Source of the DNA: an uncultured Acidobacteriota bacterium
GTDB taxonomy: Bacteria > Acidobacteriota > Terriglobia > Terriglobales > Acidobacteriaceae
NCBI GenBank assembly: GCA_903832475.1
Contig: CAILBQ010000309.1
Coordinates: forward strand, 1-20,391
Length of the DNA stretch: 20,391 bases
Direction: 5' to 3'
Part shown: piece by piece, positions 6,734-14,285 of the stretch
How positions within the stretch are numbered: position 1 is the first letter of the stretch
How the letters are laid out: every line of letters begins with the position of its first letter
Made by a program: the position numbers and the translations under genes
The notes under the pieces: generated by a model
What the model saw: only the letters and a program-made list of their open reading frames with translations
Database searches by the model: none
Told to the model about the DNA's origin: nothing

Positions 6734-9700
6734 ATGAAGCTTGGCATTCCTTTGTGTACTCGAATGCGACTGCGGCGGGCAGTCTTGGCAATTCCGCTGT
6801 TCATGATATTTCTGCTGGCGCACACAGCCGGCTGGGCCCAATCCACGCAAGGCTCGGTCCTGGGCGTCATCAAAGATGCAAAGGGCGCCCTTCTGGCGGG
6901 TGCGCAAATCACCTTGACAAACAAGGAAGAAGGCACGGTCCGCACCACCACCAGCTCCAGCGCCGGCGCATACAGCTTCTCTGACGTGAAGGCCGGAACA
7001 TACAGCGTTGAAGTGACGGCTAGTGGTTTCGAGAAATGGCAAGCGTCGAATGTAGCCCTAATCGTCCGGCAGGAGTTGCGCCTGGATGCGACGCTATCGG
7101 TAGGCGCGGTGCAGCAGGAAGTCGTGGTCAATGGCGACAGCGTCAGCGCAATCCAAACAGACACGGCAACCATCAGCGGTTCTTTCACAGCGGATGACGC
7201 GATCAACCTGCCGGTCAACACGCGCGCCAGCTTCAGCGGCACCAGCGCCGACGCCATTCTGGGCGCATTGCCCGGCGTGCAGGTTGACAACGACAGCAGC
7301 GGTATCTCTCTGCAAGGCGCGCTGCCCTATCAGGTAGACGTAACGGTCGATGGCGTAACGCTCAAGGATCCGAGCGGCGGTACGCAGATGGCGAATTCCT
7401 ATCCGTCAACGGAATCAATTTCTGAAATTCGCGCGGACGGCGCCCTGAATGGCGCTGAGTATGGCGACCCGGGCCAGGTGATCGTAACCACCAAGGGCGG
7501 CGGCAACAAGCTGCATGGTTCCGGCTTCTGGTATTACCAGAACTCAGCTTTTGACGCGATCGCGTATACGCGTCCGACGACAACGACCAAACCCTCCTTG
7601 ACCGGCAACACTTTTGGCGGCAGCCTGGGCGGCGCGGTTGTCATTCCGCACCTCTACGATGGCCACAACAAGAGCTTCTTCTTCGCCGACTATGAAGGCT
7701 GGCGTCACCCGGCGCAGGGCACGGTGCAGGCGGTCGTACCCAGCACCCTGATGAAGCAAGGGGATTTCTCGAAGTATGTCGAGCCGGATGGCGAGGGAGG
7801 CAATCTATTCAAGGGCCTGATCGATCCTTTCACTGGTATGAACGTGGGAACGACCGTGCCGAACGGTTTGCTCAGCAGCATTGCGCAGAGCACGTTGAAG
7901 ACCTTCTATCCGGATCCGAATGTAGGCGACCCGACAGCGTACATCGACAACGGAACTCCGAATTGGCAAAAGAACGTGGACTTGAGCGGTCATTCGGACC
8001 AGGTAGACGTCCGCGGCGATCAGTTCTTTGGATCCAACCAGAAGTTCCTGCTCTGGGGACGTTTCAGCTACAAGAATTTACCCAGCAACAGCTATGCCCT
8101 GCTCAACCTTCCAGCCACCGTCAACACCGGCGTGAGCAAGACATTCAAGATCGATGGCAACTGGAGCATCAAGCCCAACTTGATCAACGAAGCGAGCTTT
8201 GGATTCACCCGCTTCATTCGGGGCAGTGAAAACCCCTTCAACGGCAAGGCCTGGACGCAGGGCGAAGGATGGGTTGGATTGCAAAACCTGTTCTACAACG
8301 GCATCCCGGAAATGGACTTCAACAACATTCAGTCCCTGAACGCCGATCGCCTGAGCAACCCAAGCAAGTCGTTCACTTATGACTACAACGATGTGCTGAT
8401 CTGGTCGCATGGCAACCATAACTTCAAGTTTGGCTACGATGAACAGCGGCTTGAAGCTTACACGACGCTTGGCTTCAATGGTTCGGACAACTACGGCACC
8501 TATACCTTCAACACCGGCGGCAGCACTGGTATCTTTACCGGCGTGGATTTTGCGGACTTCCTGCTGGGCCTTCCCAACCAGACGTTCTACGACGTCGTGT
8601 CCCAAGACAACGACGGCGTTTCCTATCACTATCACGCGTTCGCGCAGGACGAGTGGCACCTGAGCCCGCGCATCACCATGACCCTGGGCGTTCGTTACGA
8701 ATTGCACCCTGGCTACTATGACAAGGGCGGCGACATCGGCAACTTCGATCCCAGCATTGCCGGCTCGGGCGGCGTGATCTATCCGGACGGCAAGCAAAAG
8801 CTGCTGGCTCAGCCATTCCTGGCCAGCGCCAATGCATGCGATCCCGACGGCGTGACCAACTCGAACGCTGCTGTGATTAACGGCGCATCCTGCATGCCGG
8901 TCAAGACCTATAGCCAGGCGGGATATCCGTCGGGTCTCAAGAAGTTCCCCCACCTGCGCTTTATGCCTCGCGTCGGCATTGCTTACCGTCCCTTTGGGGA
9001 TGACAAGTGGGCGATTCGCGGCGGATACGGCATGTACAACATCAACATGCTGGGCTCCAGCTTCTATTCGCTGACCGGCACGGTGCAGGCCTCGACCACG
9101 GAGTATCAAAACTCCTACGACCCGACCACGCATGCGATCGGCTATCAGTGGCCCAACATCTACGCGGGCGCCGGCAATGGCGGTTGCACTACCTGCTACG
9201 GCCAGGACTATTTCGGTACTGCAAACAGCACCAACTGGAAGGATCCTTACACCGAGCAATGGTCGCTCAGCGTAGATCACGATTTCGGCGCAGGTTACGC
9301 AGCACGCGCAACCTATATCGGATCGGAAACGCATGACCTGGTCTGGGCTCCGGACGAGAACACGCTTCCCTTCTCTTCGACGGTTTCAGCCTTCAACGCA
9401 CCCATCACCTCGCGGCTCTTCCCCAACTGGGGCCGTATCAATACGCGTGCAACGGGAGCCGATTCCAGCTATGAATCATTGCAGCTGGAGGGCAGCCACC
9501 GCCTGCAGCACGGACTGGAATTCCACTCTACCTACACCTTCGCCAAGGCACTGGCGGATAACCAAGGCCCGGCAAACAGCGGCTTCGGCGGTGAAGGCGG
9601 CGGTCAGCGCGCAACCTCGGTGCTGGATCGTCACATCGATTTCGGCAACGTCTTCGGAACACGCCGGCATCGCTGGAACACAACCCTTCTCTACGACCTG

Positions 9701-10336
9701 CCCTATGGTCGTGGACGCATGTTTGGCGGCAACATCAATCGGGCCGCCGATCTCATCGCCGGCGGATGGCGCGTGACATCGATCCTTACGGTGCAGACTG
9801 GCGCCTTTGAAACTCCCTACTTCCCTAACGGCCAGGGCGATCCTTCCGGCACGGGCTCGGGACTGAACGGCGCTGCGGGCGGCTTTGACCTCGGTCATCG
9901 CAACCAGCATGCCGACCAGGTAGCAGGCACCAGCGTAAAGCCTGCCGGACGCAACCGCTTGAACTGGGTCAACGGCGCAGCCTTTGCGTGCCCCGGCAAT
10001 CCGACGTGGGTGGTGGGACAGAAATGCACTACCGGCGACGGTCAACCCGGCAATCCCTACGCAACACCGATCGGACGCTTTGGCAACAGCCAAGTCGGCA
10101 CCGTTCAGGGTCCGGGATTGTTCAACCTCTCGGCAGGTCTCAACAAGACGTTCAGCATCAGCGAACGCTTCAAGTTGAAAGCGGAAGGCACGTTTACCAA
10201 CGTGCTCAACCACACCAACCTGGGCGACCCCAACATGAACCTGAGTTCGGGGAGCTTTGGCATCATCTCGAGCTCTGTGGGCGCGGACTTTGGCGGAGCT
10301 CGTACCGGCCAGATCTCGGCCCGTCTCGAGTTCTGA
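6734..10336 (+). CDS. TonB-dependent outer-membrane receptor with carboxypeptidase-regulatory-like N-terminal domain
   Basis: A 1200-residue outer-membrane protein of the large acidobacterial Oar/TonB-dependent type. A signal peptide covers 1-35 (basic start, hydrophobic 17-29, cleavage after AGWA). A carboxypeptidase-D regulatory-like beta domain follows (about 37-123; GSVLGVIKDAKGALLAGAQIT, then GAYSFSDVKAGTYSVEV). A plug domain runs from roughly 130 to 270 (ILGALPGVQVD, VDGVTLKDP, GQVIVTTKGGGNKLHGS), then a beta barrel to the end, finishing in aromatic-rich strands with a C-terminal Phe (ARLEF). Such receptors take up large or scarce substrates with TonB/ExbBD energy. The substrate is not readable. 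No SusD-like lipoprotein is adjacent, but the divergent neighbour is a secreted CE15 esterase, hinting at plant cell-wall carbohydrate. It is apparently monocistronic, ending in a strong terminator. Confidence 0.95.
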   Translation: MKLGIPLCTRMRLRRAVLAIPLFMIFLLAHTAGWAQSTQGSVLGVIKDAKGALLAGAQITLTNKEEGTVRTTTSSSAGAYSFSDVKAGTYSVEVTASGFEKWQASNVALIVRQELRLDATLSVGAVQQEVVVNGDSVSAIQTDTATISGSFTADDAINLPVNTRASFSGTSADAILGALPGVQVDNDSSGISLQGALPYQVDVTVDGVTLKDPSGGTQMANSYPSTESISEIRADGALNGAEYGDPGQVIVTTKGGGNKLHGSGFWYYQNSAFDAIAYTRPTTTTKPSLTGNTFGGSLGGAVVIPHLYDGHNKSFFFADYEGWRHPAQGTVQAVVPSTLMKQGDFSKYVEPDGEGGNLFKGLIDPFTGMNVGTTVPNGLLSSIAQSTLKTFYPDPNVGDPTAYIDNGTPNWQKNVDLSGHSDQVDVRGDQFFGSNQKFLLWGRFSYKNLPSNSYALLNLPATVNTGVSKTFKIDGNWSIKPNLINEASFGFTRFIRGSENPFNGKAWTQGEGWVGLQNLFYNGIPEMDFNNIQSLNADRLSNPSKSFTYDYNDVLIWSHGNHNFKFGYDEQRLEAYTTLGFNGSDNYGTYTFNTGGSTGIFTGVDFADFLLGLPNQTFYDVVSQDNDGVSYHYHAFAQDEWHLSPRITMTLGVRYELHPGYYDKGGDIGNFDPSIAGSGGVIYPDGKQKLLAQPFLASANACDPDGVTNSNAAVINGASCMPVKTYSQAGYPSGLKKFPHLRFMPRVGIAYRPFGDDKWAIRGGYGMYNINMLGSSFYSLTGTVQASTTEYQNSYDPTTHAIGYQWPNIYAGAGNGGCTTCYGQDYFGTANSTNWKDPYTEQWSLSVDHDFGAGYAARATYIGSETHDLVWAPDENTLPFSSTVSAFNAPITSRLFPNWGRINTRATGADSSYESLQLEGSHRLQHGLEFHSTYTFAKALADNQGPANSGFGGEGGGQRATSVLDRHIDFGNVFGTRRHRWNTTLLYDLPYGRGRMFGGNINRAADLIAGGWRVTSILTVQTGAFETPYFPNGQGDPSGTGSGLNGAAGGFDLGHRNQHADQVAGTSVKPAGRNRLNWVNGAAFACPGNPTWVVGQKCTTGDGQPGNPYATPIGRFGNSQVGTVQGPGLFNLSAGLNKTFSISERFKLKAEGTFTNVLNHTNLGDPNMNLSSGSFGIISSSVGADFGGARTGQISARLEF

Positions 10337-10358
10337 CACCCAGCAAACTCAACCGGGA

Positions 10359-10388
10359 AAGCGTGGGCCTTCGGGCTCACGCTTTTTT
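10359..10388 (+). terminator. Intrinsic terminator of the TonB receptor gene
   Basis: Starting 22 bases past the stop codon, AAGCGTGGGCC and GGCTCACGCTT form an 11-bp stem with one G-T pair around a TTCG tetraloop, followed directly by six T residues (10383-10388). Read on the minus strand the same hairpin has only three T residues after it, so it may weakly serve the convergent ABC operon too. Confidence 0.93.
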
Positions 10389-10434
10389 GTTGGTACGCAG
10401 TCGGAACGGGAAACAGAGACGAGAAAATTGGCGA

Positions 10435-11115
10435 TTAAGTGTCGGCTTCAGACGTATCGGCTGGATTGCCCAGGTCTCGCAGGCGGCTGTTTTCCAGTTC
10501 AAACGATTGCGTGGCAATGCTCGAATAGACGCTGAAATCGTGCGTGACGACGAGGGCTCCACGGCCTCTCTCGAGAGCTTCTTTCAGCTCCTTGACGAGG
10601 ACGCTTTTGTTGGCGCTGTCGAGTGCGGAGGATGGTTCGTCGAGCAGCAGGAACTTCGCAGGCGAGACAAGTGCGCGGGCCAGGGCAACCCGTTGACGCT
10701 CACCGAGCGAGCACTCATGCGGGTATTTCTGCATCAGGCCCTGGATCGATAGCCGGCCCAGCATGTCTTCGACCACGGATGGCAAGGTGTGGCTCGGCTT
10801 GTGATCCAGCACCAGGGAAATATTTTGCGCGTTGGTGAGATTGGGCCACAGGAAGAGTTGCTGAAAGACCAGCGTGAGGAATGGGTAGGCGGAGACCTTT
10901 CGAGAGAACGCGGCGTCCCATTGCGTGTTTCCATGAATGATCGCGCCGCTATCGGCCGCCTCCAGAAGCGAAAGAATGCGCAGCAGCGTGGATTTGCCGC
11001 CGCCACTCGGGCCGCGCAGGATTAGGCACTCTCCTTCTTTCAAGTCGAAAGAACAATCGGTCAGGATGGCTTTGCCGCCGATGCTCTTGTTGATCTTTCT
11101 TGCCGAGAGCGTCAT
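10435..11115 (-). CDS. ABC transporter ATPase, amino-acid-uptake type, with atypical signature motif
   Basis: A 226-residue cytoplasmic ATP-binding subunit that would power the permease encoded just upstream. Walker A is GPSGGGKST (35-43), the Q-loop lies at VFQQ (83-86), Walker B is LLLDEPSSALD (156-166) and the switch His is 192 (VTHD). The ABC signature reads CSLGERQR (135-142) where LSGGQ/LSGGERQR is usual: Ser and the second Gly are kept, the leading Leu is Cys and the first Gly is Leu. Length is slightly short for the GlnQ/HisP group (about 240). The ATG overlaps the permease stop in ATGA (11115-11112), implying translational coupling. Last gene of the operon, convergent with the TonB receptor. 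Family certain; substrate assigned from its neighbours only. Confidence 0.9.
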   Translation of the reverse strand: MTLSARKINKSIGGKAILTDCSFDLKEGECLILRGPSGGGKSTLLRILSLLEAADSGAIIHGNTQWDAAFSRKVSAYPFLTLVFQQLFLWPNLTNAQNISLVLDHKPSHTLPSVVEDMLGRLSIQGLMQKYPHECSLGERQRVALARALVSPAKFLLLDEPSSALDSANKSVLVKELKEALERGRGALVVTHDFSVYSSIATQSFELENSRLRDLGNPADTSEADT

Positions 11116-11783
11116 CGTTCCAGTCCTAACTTGGCCAGGTTGCGGCTGGCGACGCTGGCCAGCAGCAGCAGCGGAAAAGATAGCACGAAATAAAAGATGG
11201 CGAGGATGGAGAAGACGCCGACCGCGTTGTATTCGATGGAGTTGATGCGCTGCGTGACGCGAAAGAGTTCATCGACGGAGATAAGGCTTGCGAACAGCGT
11301 CATGTGCAGCACGCCGACTTGTGACACGAGATATCCGGGAAGCGCTGCGCGAAACGTCAGCGGCAGCAGGATGTAGCGGATGTAGGCGGAGTCAGGCAGC
11401 CCGGTTGCCTGCGCAGCAAGAGCGAAGGAGACAGGCAGATCTTCGACGGCGGAGCGGACCACTTCGCCAATCACCAGCGTGTTGTAAAAGCTGAAGACTG
11501 TAGCCGCGGTGATGAAGGGCGGAATATTGATGCCGAGCCACGCCTGCAACGGATAGTGGCACCAAAGCAGATAGACCATGATAGGGATGGAAGACGCCGC
11601 CATGGAAAGAAAGGTGAGGCTGTTGCGTCCCGAGCCGCGTCGATGTGAGGCGCGCCAAACACCGAGCATGGTGCCCAGCAGCAGCCCAACGGTCCATGCG
11701 ATGCCTGCCAGTTCCAGGCTGGTGAGAGCGCCACGCAGCAGGGCTTCGCGATAACGATAGATCAGTGAGAAAGTATCATTCAT
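11112..11783 (-). CDS. ABC permease, polar amino acid (HisM/GlnP) type
   Basis: A 223-residue inner-membrane permease subunit. It shows about five hydrophobic segments (roughly 20-43, 57-75, 90-107, 152-170, 187-210) and a cytoplasmic EAA-type coupling loop around 113-150 (SFALAAQATGLP, then ILLPLTFRAALPG), which docks on the ATPase. The N-terminal segment TSLELAGIAWTVGLLLGT is typical of the HisMQ family. Only one permease is encoded, so a homodimer is likely. It starts 6 bases after the lipoprotein stop and its stop overlaps the ATPase start by 4 bases. Amino acid or a related small polar solute is the expected cargo, by family only. Confidence 0.88.
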   Translation of the reverse strand: MNDTFSLIYRYREALLRGALTSLELAGIAWTVGLLLGTMLGVWRASHRRGSGRNSLTFLSMAASSIPIMVYLLWCHYPLQAWLGINIPPFITAATVFSFYNTLVIGEVVRSAVEDLPVSFALAAQATGLPDSAYIRYILLPLTFRAALPGYLVSQVGVLHMTLFASLISVDELFRVTQRINSIEYNAVGVFSILAIFYFVLSFPLLLLASVASRNLAKLGLER

Positions 11784-11789
11784 CCCAGA

Positions 11790-12638
11790 TCACGGACCCA
11801 CCGGAGAGGGCGGCACGATGAAGTGGCTGTCGTCCGGATCATAAGGCTTGACGATGGCAGCGATGCGGCGGGAGTTGGTCAACTCAACAAGCGCCAGATT
11901 GATAGAATCGCGCAGGCCCGTGTCTCCTTTGCGAAAGAGATAGCAGTTGGGAAAGAGACGCACGGCAGCGACGCCCGCAACGCGACGGATCGTACCAGGA
12001 TTCTTCGCCAGAAACTGATCGGCGATGGCAGGTTCGACGAATGTCACATCGGCCTTGCGGGAACTTAGCTGCAGGAGCAGTTGAGCAACGTCTGCCTGTT
12101 GCGGAAGGCTGACCGTCGCGGCATTGGGATAGTCGCTGTGCGCGACTATCGACGATAATTCTCCGTCGATAGTGGCAATGCGCACGGAGCTTGTATTGAT
12201 GGAAGCCAGCTTGTTATCGAATCGGCTGTCATCGGTGCGCACATATGCATAGACGGGGCTGAAATATACGACGCGGCTGAAGTCCGCACGCAGCGCGCGC
12301 GAACTCGACGGCCAAATGCCGGAGACGACAATGTCTGCCCTTCCGCTGTCGAGTGTGTCCGTCATGCTGGCGAAGCTTGTCTCCTCGGTCCATTGCACTT
12401 GAAGCCCCATGGCCTTCGCAGATTCGACAATGACGTCGGTCATGATGCCGCCTTTGGCCTTGGTGTTGGGATCGACGGTCATGCTGGGTGGGTAGTTGAT
12501 ATAAGCTGCGCGGAGAACATGCGTATTCCGCACGGCGTCAAGGCCGCGCATACCTACACTGACATCGGAGGAGGACGTGTGACATCCTGTCGCCGCAAGC
12601 AGGGCGACAGCGCTCACATAAAGCAGCAATCTCCGCAT
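11790..12638 (-). CDS. Solute-binding lipoprotein of an amino-acid-type ABC importer (SBP family 3)
   Basis: A 282-residue protein with a lipoprotein signal: Arg-Arg start, hydrophobic 4-16 and the lipid-attachment Cys19 (AATGC). The mature part follows the type-2 periplasmic-binding fold: LRAAYINYPPSM (42-53), GGIMTDVIVESAKAMGL (63-79), DIVVSGIWPSSSRALRADFS (102-121, with the Arg that usually holds the ligand carboxylate) and FSPVYAYV (126-133). It would deliver ligand to the permease encoded next. The ATG at 12638 shares its A with the TAA stop of the upstream gene (TAATG), and AGGA lies close upstream. A longer frame to 12671 would overlap that gene and put 11 hydrophilic residues before the signal, so it is rejected. 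Ligand identity is unknown. Confidence 0.9.
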   Translation of the reverse strand: MRRLLLYVSAVALLAATGCHTSSSDVSVGMRGLDAVRNTHVLRAAYINYPPSMTVDPNTKAKGGIMTDVIVESAKAMGLQVQWTEETSFASMTDTLDSGRADIVVSGIWPSSSRALRADFSRVVYFSPVYAYVRTDDSRFDNKLASINTSSVRIATIDGELSSIVAHSDYPNAATVSLPQQADVAQLLLQLSSRKADVTFVEPAIADQFLAKNPGTIRRVAGVAAVRLFPNCYLFRKGDTGLRDSINLALVELTNSRRIAAIVKPYDPDDSHFIVPPSPVGP

Positions 12639-14170
12639 TATCCTGTCTTTCTGAGTGGTTCCGTTGGCCATTGATTCACAAAGTGCTTCCGAATGTATTC
12701 TTCCGTATAAAGATTCCTGGTGCTCGGTTCTTTTAGCAGTTTGTCGACGAGCCTATCCAAGGCGCTTTGTACTCGCGTCAGCTGAAGCAGGCGTATGTTT
12801 AGCAGGTTGGCGAGCTGATAATCTCCCAGGCGCACTGCGTAACAGACCGGGTACAGAATTCGATAATAGGGCAACACGTTGATCACTTGCCCGCTCGTAA
12901 AAAGAGGATCGAGTTCAGCCGTGAAGCTTTCTGAAAAGATAGCGTAATGAGGCGCGCCACCCTCAGCGATCTTCTTGAAGAGTTTATTGGGATTGACTAC
13001 ATCCTCACTGTCTTCGATGCTCTCGTCGCTTGCGTAATTTACGGCTAGATGTTGCGAAATCTCGCCTTTCACCGATAGAAACTTGAGAGCCGGGAAATGT
13101 TCTCGAATTCCTGGGCGAAAGTTGTCCATGCCAATCTTGTTCCATAACGGAAGTTTGGGGAGTTTTGCGCTCACGTAGAGACCGATGTTGCTATAGAAAA
13201 GAGGGGCGGTAAACCGAACCTCTTTCGAACGCTCAAAAGTCGCAAACATAGGTGTGGCGATGACCTCGTATTGCTTCCCCAGACCTTCTACGATGGTTTT
13301 CCAATTGCGCGTCTCGTCATCGTCGGCCTCGACCTTGACGGCTACGCCCTCATACCTGTGATCCAGCAACTCAGTGAGGAACTCCGCCCCCAGACCGTAC
13401 ACCTGCCGGCCGTTATAGCCACCACGCATCAGGAAGGGGGTATACGGTATGTGACCGTACTTCACTTCAACCAGATTCTCCCAACGTCCAATACCATTCT
13501 TCTTGTAGGGGATAAACTCTTTCAGCTGATTTTTCAATCTTTCGACTTCGGCGACGGCTTGATCCTTGGCAACGGTCATTGTAGCCAATAAAGTTTGCAG
13601 GTCAGTATGTTGACTGTGTAAGCGATCGAATTCAGAGTCGGATTCATTCTTCGCCATGGTTGTTGTCGTCAGAGCGGCCTGAAGATCAGCAAGTTGAGTT
13701 TTCAAGCGATCAACCTCGGCGACGGCGTTATCCCTCGCCATCATTGTTGACGATAACTGGGCTTGCAACTCGACAACCTGATCTGTGAGTTTCTGGGAAC
13801 TTACCAGTGCCGTGCGGTACGCGCGCTGTCTTCGAAGAACAATGAAAAGCCCAATGAGGATGACAACGCTCAAAGCCAACAGCCAGTCCACAGGTGTCCG
13901 TGTCGTGACCCACCAACTGACAGACTTCGCGATTCGATCGCCTAGGTTTTCACCGGTATGGGGCCACAACCAAAAGGCAAGCGCAAGGAGTGCGGCGAGA
14001 ACGAAAGGGGCCGCCACTTCCGTTTTCCGGTACCACGGACTCTTACGCTCGGGAGATTCGGACTCGCTTTCCTGCTTATCCCCGGCATTGATCGCAGTTT
14101 GAGACAATTCTGGGCCCTCTCGCCACGTGAGGAATTTCGAATCAGCACCCTTTAGTCGTTGGGGTTCCAT
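12638..14170 (-). CDS. Two-TM protein with 28-residue coiled-coil repeats and a solute-binding-protein-like domain
   Basis: A 510-residue protein without a family name I know. Order: hydrophilic acidic/basic N-terminus (1-50); TM1 about 53-69; a short loop with WW (86-87); TM2 about 95-112, followed by RRQRAYR (113-119); a coiled coil of three 28-residue repeats (134-217); then a type-2 binding-protein-like domain (about 227-501). The last contains YGLGAEFLTELL (258-269), NWKTIVEGLGKQYEVIATPM (289-308) and TFERSKEVRFTAPLFY (311-326), where Arg314 matches the carboxylate-binding Arg of amino-acid binding proteins. Basic residues flank TM1 on its N side and TM2 on its C side, so both ends are predicted cytoplasmic. 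First gene of the ABC operon, overlapping the lipoprotein gene by one base. Visibly less GC-rich than its neighbours. The ATG follows GGATAGG closely; TTG at 14197 would add nine residues. Confidence 0.85.
   Translation of the reverse strand: MEPQRLKGADSKFLTWREGPELSQTAINAGDKQESESESPERKSPWYRKTEVAAPFVLAALLALAFWLWPHTGENLGDRIAKSVSWWVTTRTPVDWLLALSVVILIGLFIVLRRQRAYRTALVSSQKLTDQVVELQAQLSSTMMARDNAVAEVDRLKTQLADLQAALTTTTMAKNESDSEFDRLHSQHTDLQTLLATMTVAKDQAVAEVERLKNQLKEFIPYKKNGIGRWENLVEVKYGHIPYTPFLMRGGYNGRQVYGLGAEFLTELLDHRYEGVAVKVEADDDETRNWKTIVEGLGKQYEVIATPMFATFERSKEVRFTAPLFYSNIGLYVSAKLPKLPLWNKIGMDNFRPGIREHFPALKFLSVKGEISQHLAVNYASDESIEDSEDVVNPNKLFKKIAEGGAPHYAIFSESFTAELDPLFTSGQVINVLPYYRILYPVCYAVRLGDYQLANLLNIRLLQLTRVQSALDRLVDKLLKEPSTRNLYTEEYIRKHFVNQWPTEPLRKTG
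13520..13771 (-). repeat. Three tandem 84-nt units encoding 28-residue coiled-coil repeats
   Basis: Protein residues 134-217 of the two-TM protein divide into three consecutive units of exactly 28 residues (four heptads), beginning ELQAQL, DLQAAL and DLQTLL. Units one and three share AVAEV.RLK.QL; unit two is more diverged (SDSEFDRLHSQH). The DNA repeats are diverged, so this is an old duplication kept in register. Confidence 0.85.
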
Positions 14171-14251
14171 CCTATCCGAAATCGAAAATGCAGGCAATCT
14201 AGTTTCTAAGTGCGGCTCGACCGAACCACTATTGAGCCAGCCTCAAGATAC

Positions 14252-14282
14252 TTGCGGCAGTTCGCACAAGTGAGATACTCAC
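14252..14282 (+). promoter_or_regulatory. Candidate promoter and palindrome directly before the 14286 gene
   Basis: TTGCGG (14252-14257) and GATACT (14274-14279), spaced 16, could be -35 and -10 on the plus strand. Transcription would then begin at or next to the ATG at 14286, a leaderless message, which fits the lack of a Shine-Dalgarno sequence. The -10 lies inside a perfect palindrome GTGAG-ATA-CTCAC (14270-14282), a place where a repressor would shut the gene off. The 115-base divergent gap must also hold the ABC operon promoter, which I cannot pinpoint. Confidence 0.3.
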
Positions 14283-14285
14283 GGA

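Noticed and set aside
8078..9334. 418-codon minus-strand frame inside the TonB receptor gene
   Set aside because: Val/Ala/Arg-rich shadow with no family features; the receptor frame is continuous.
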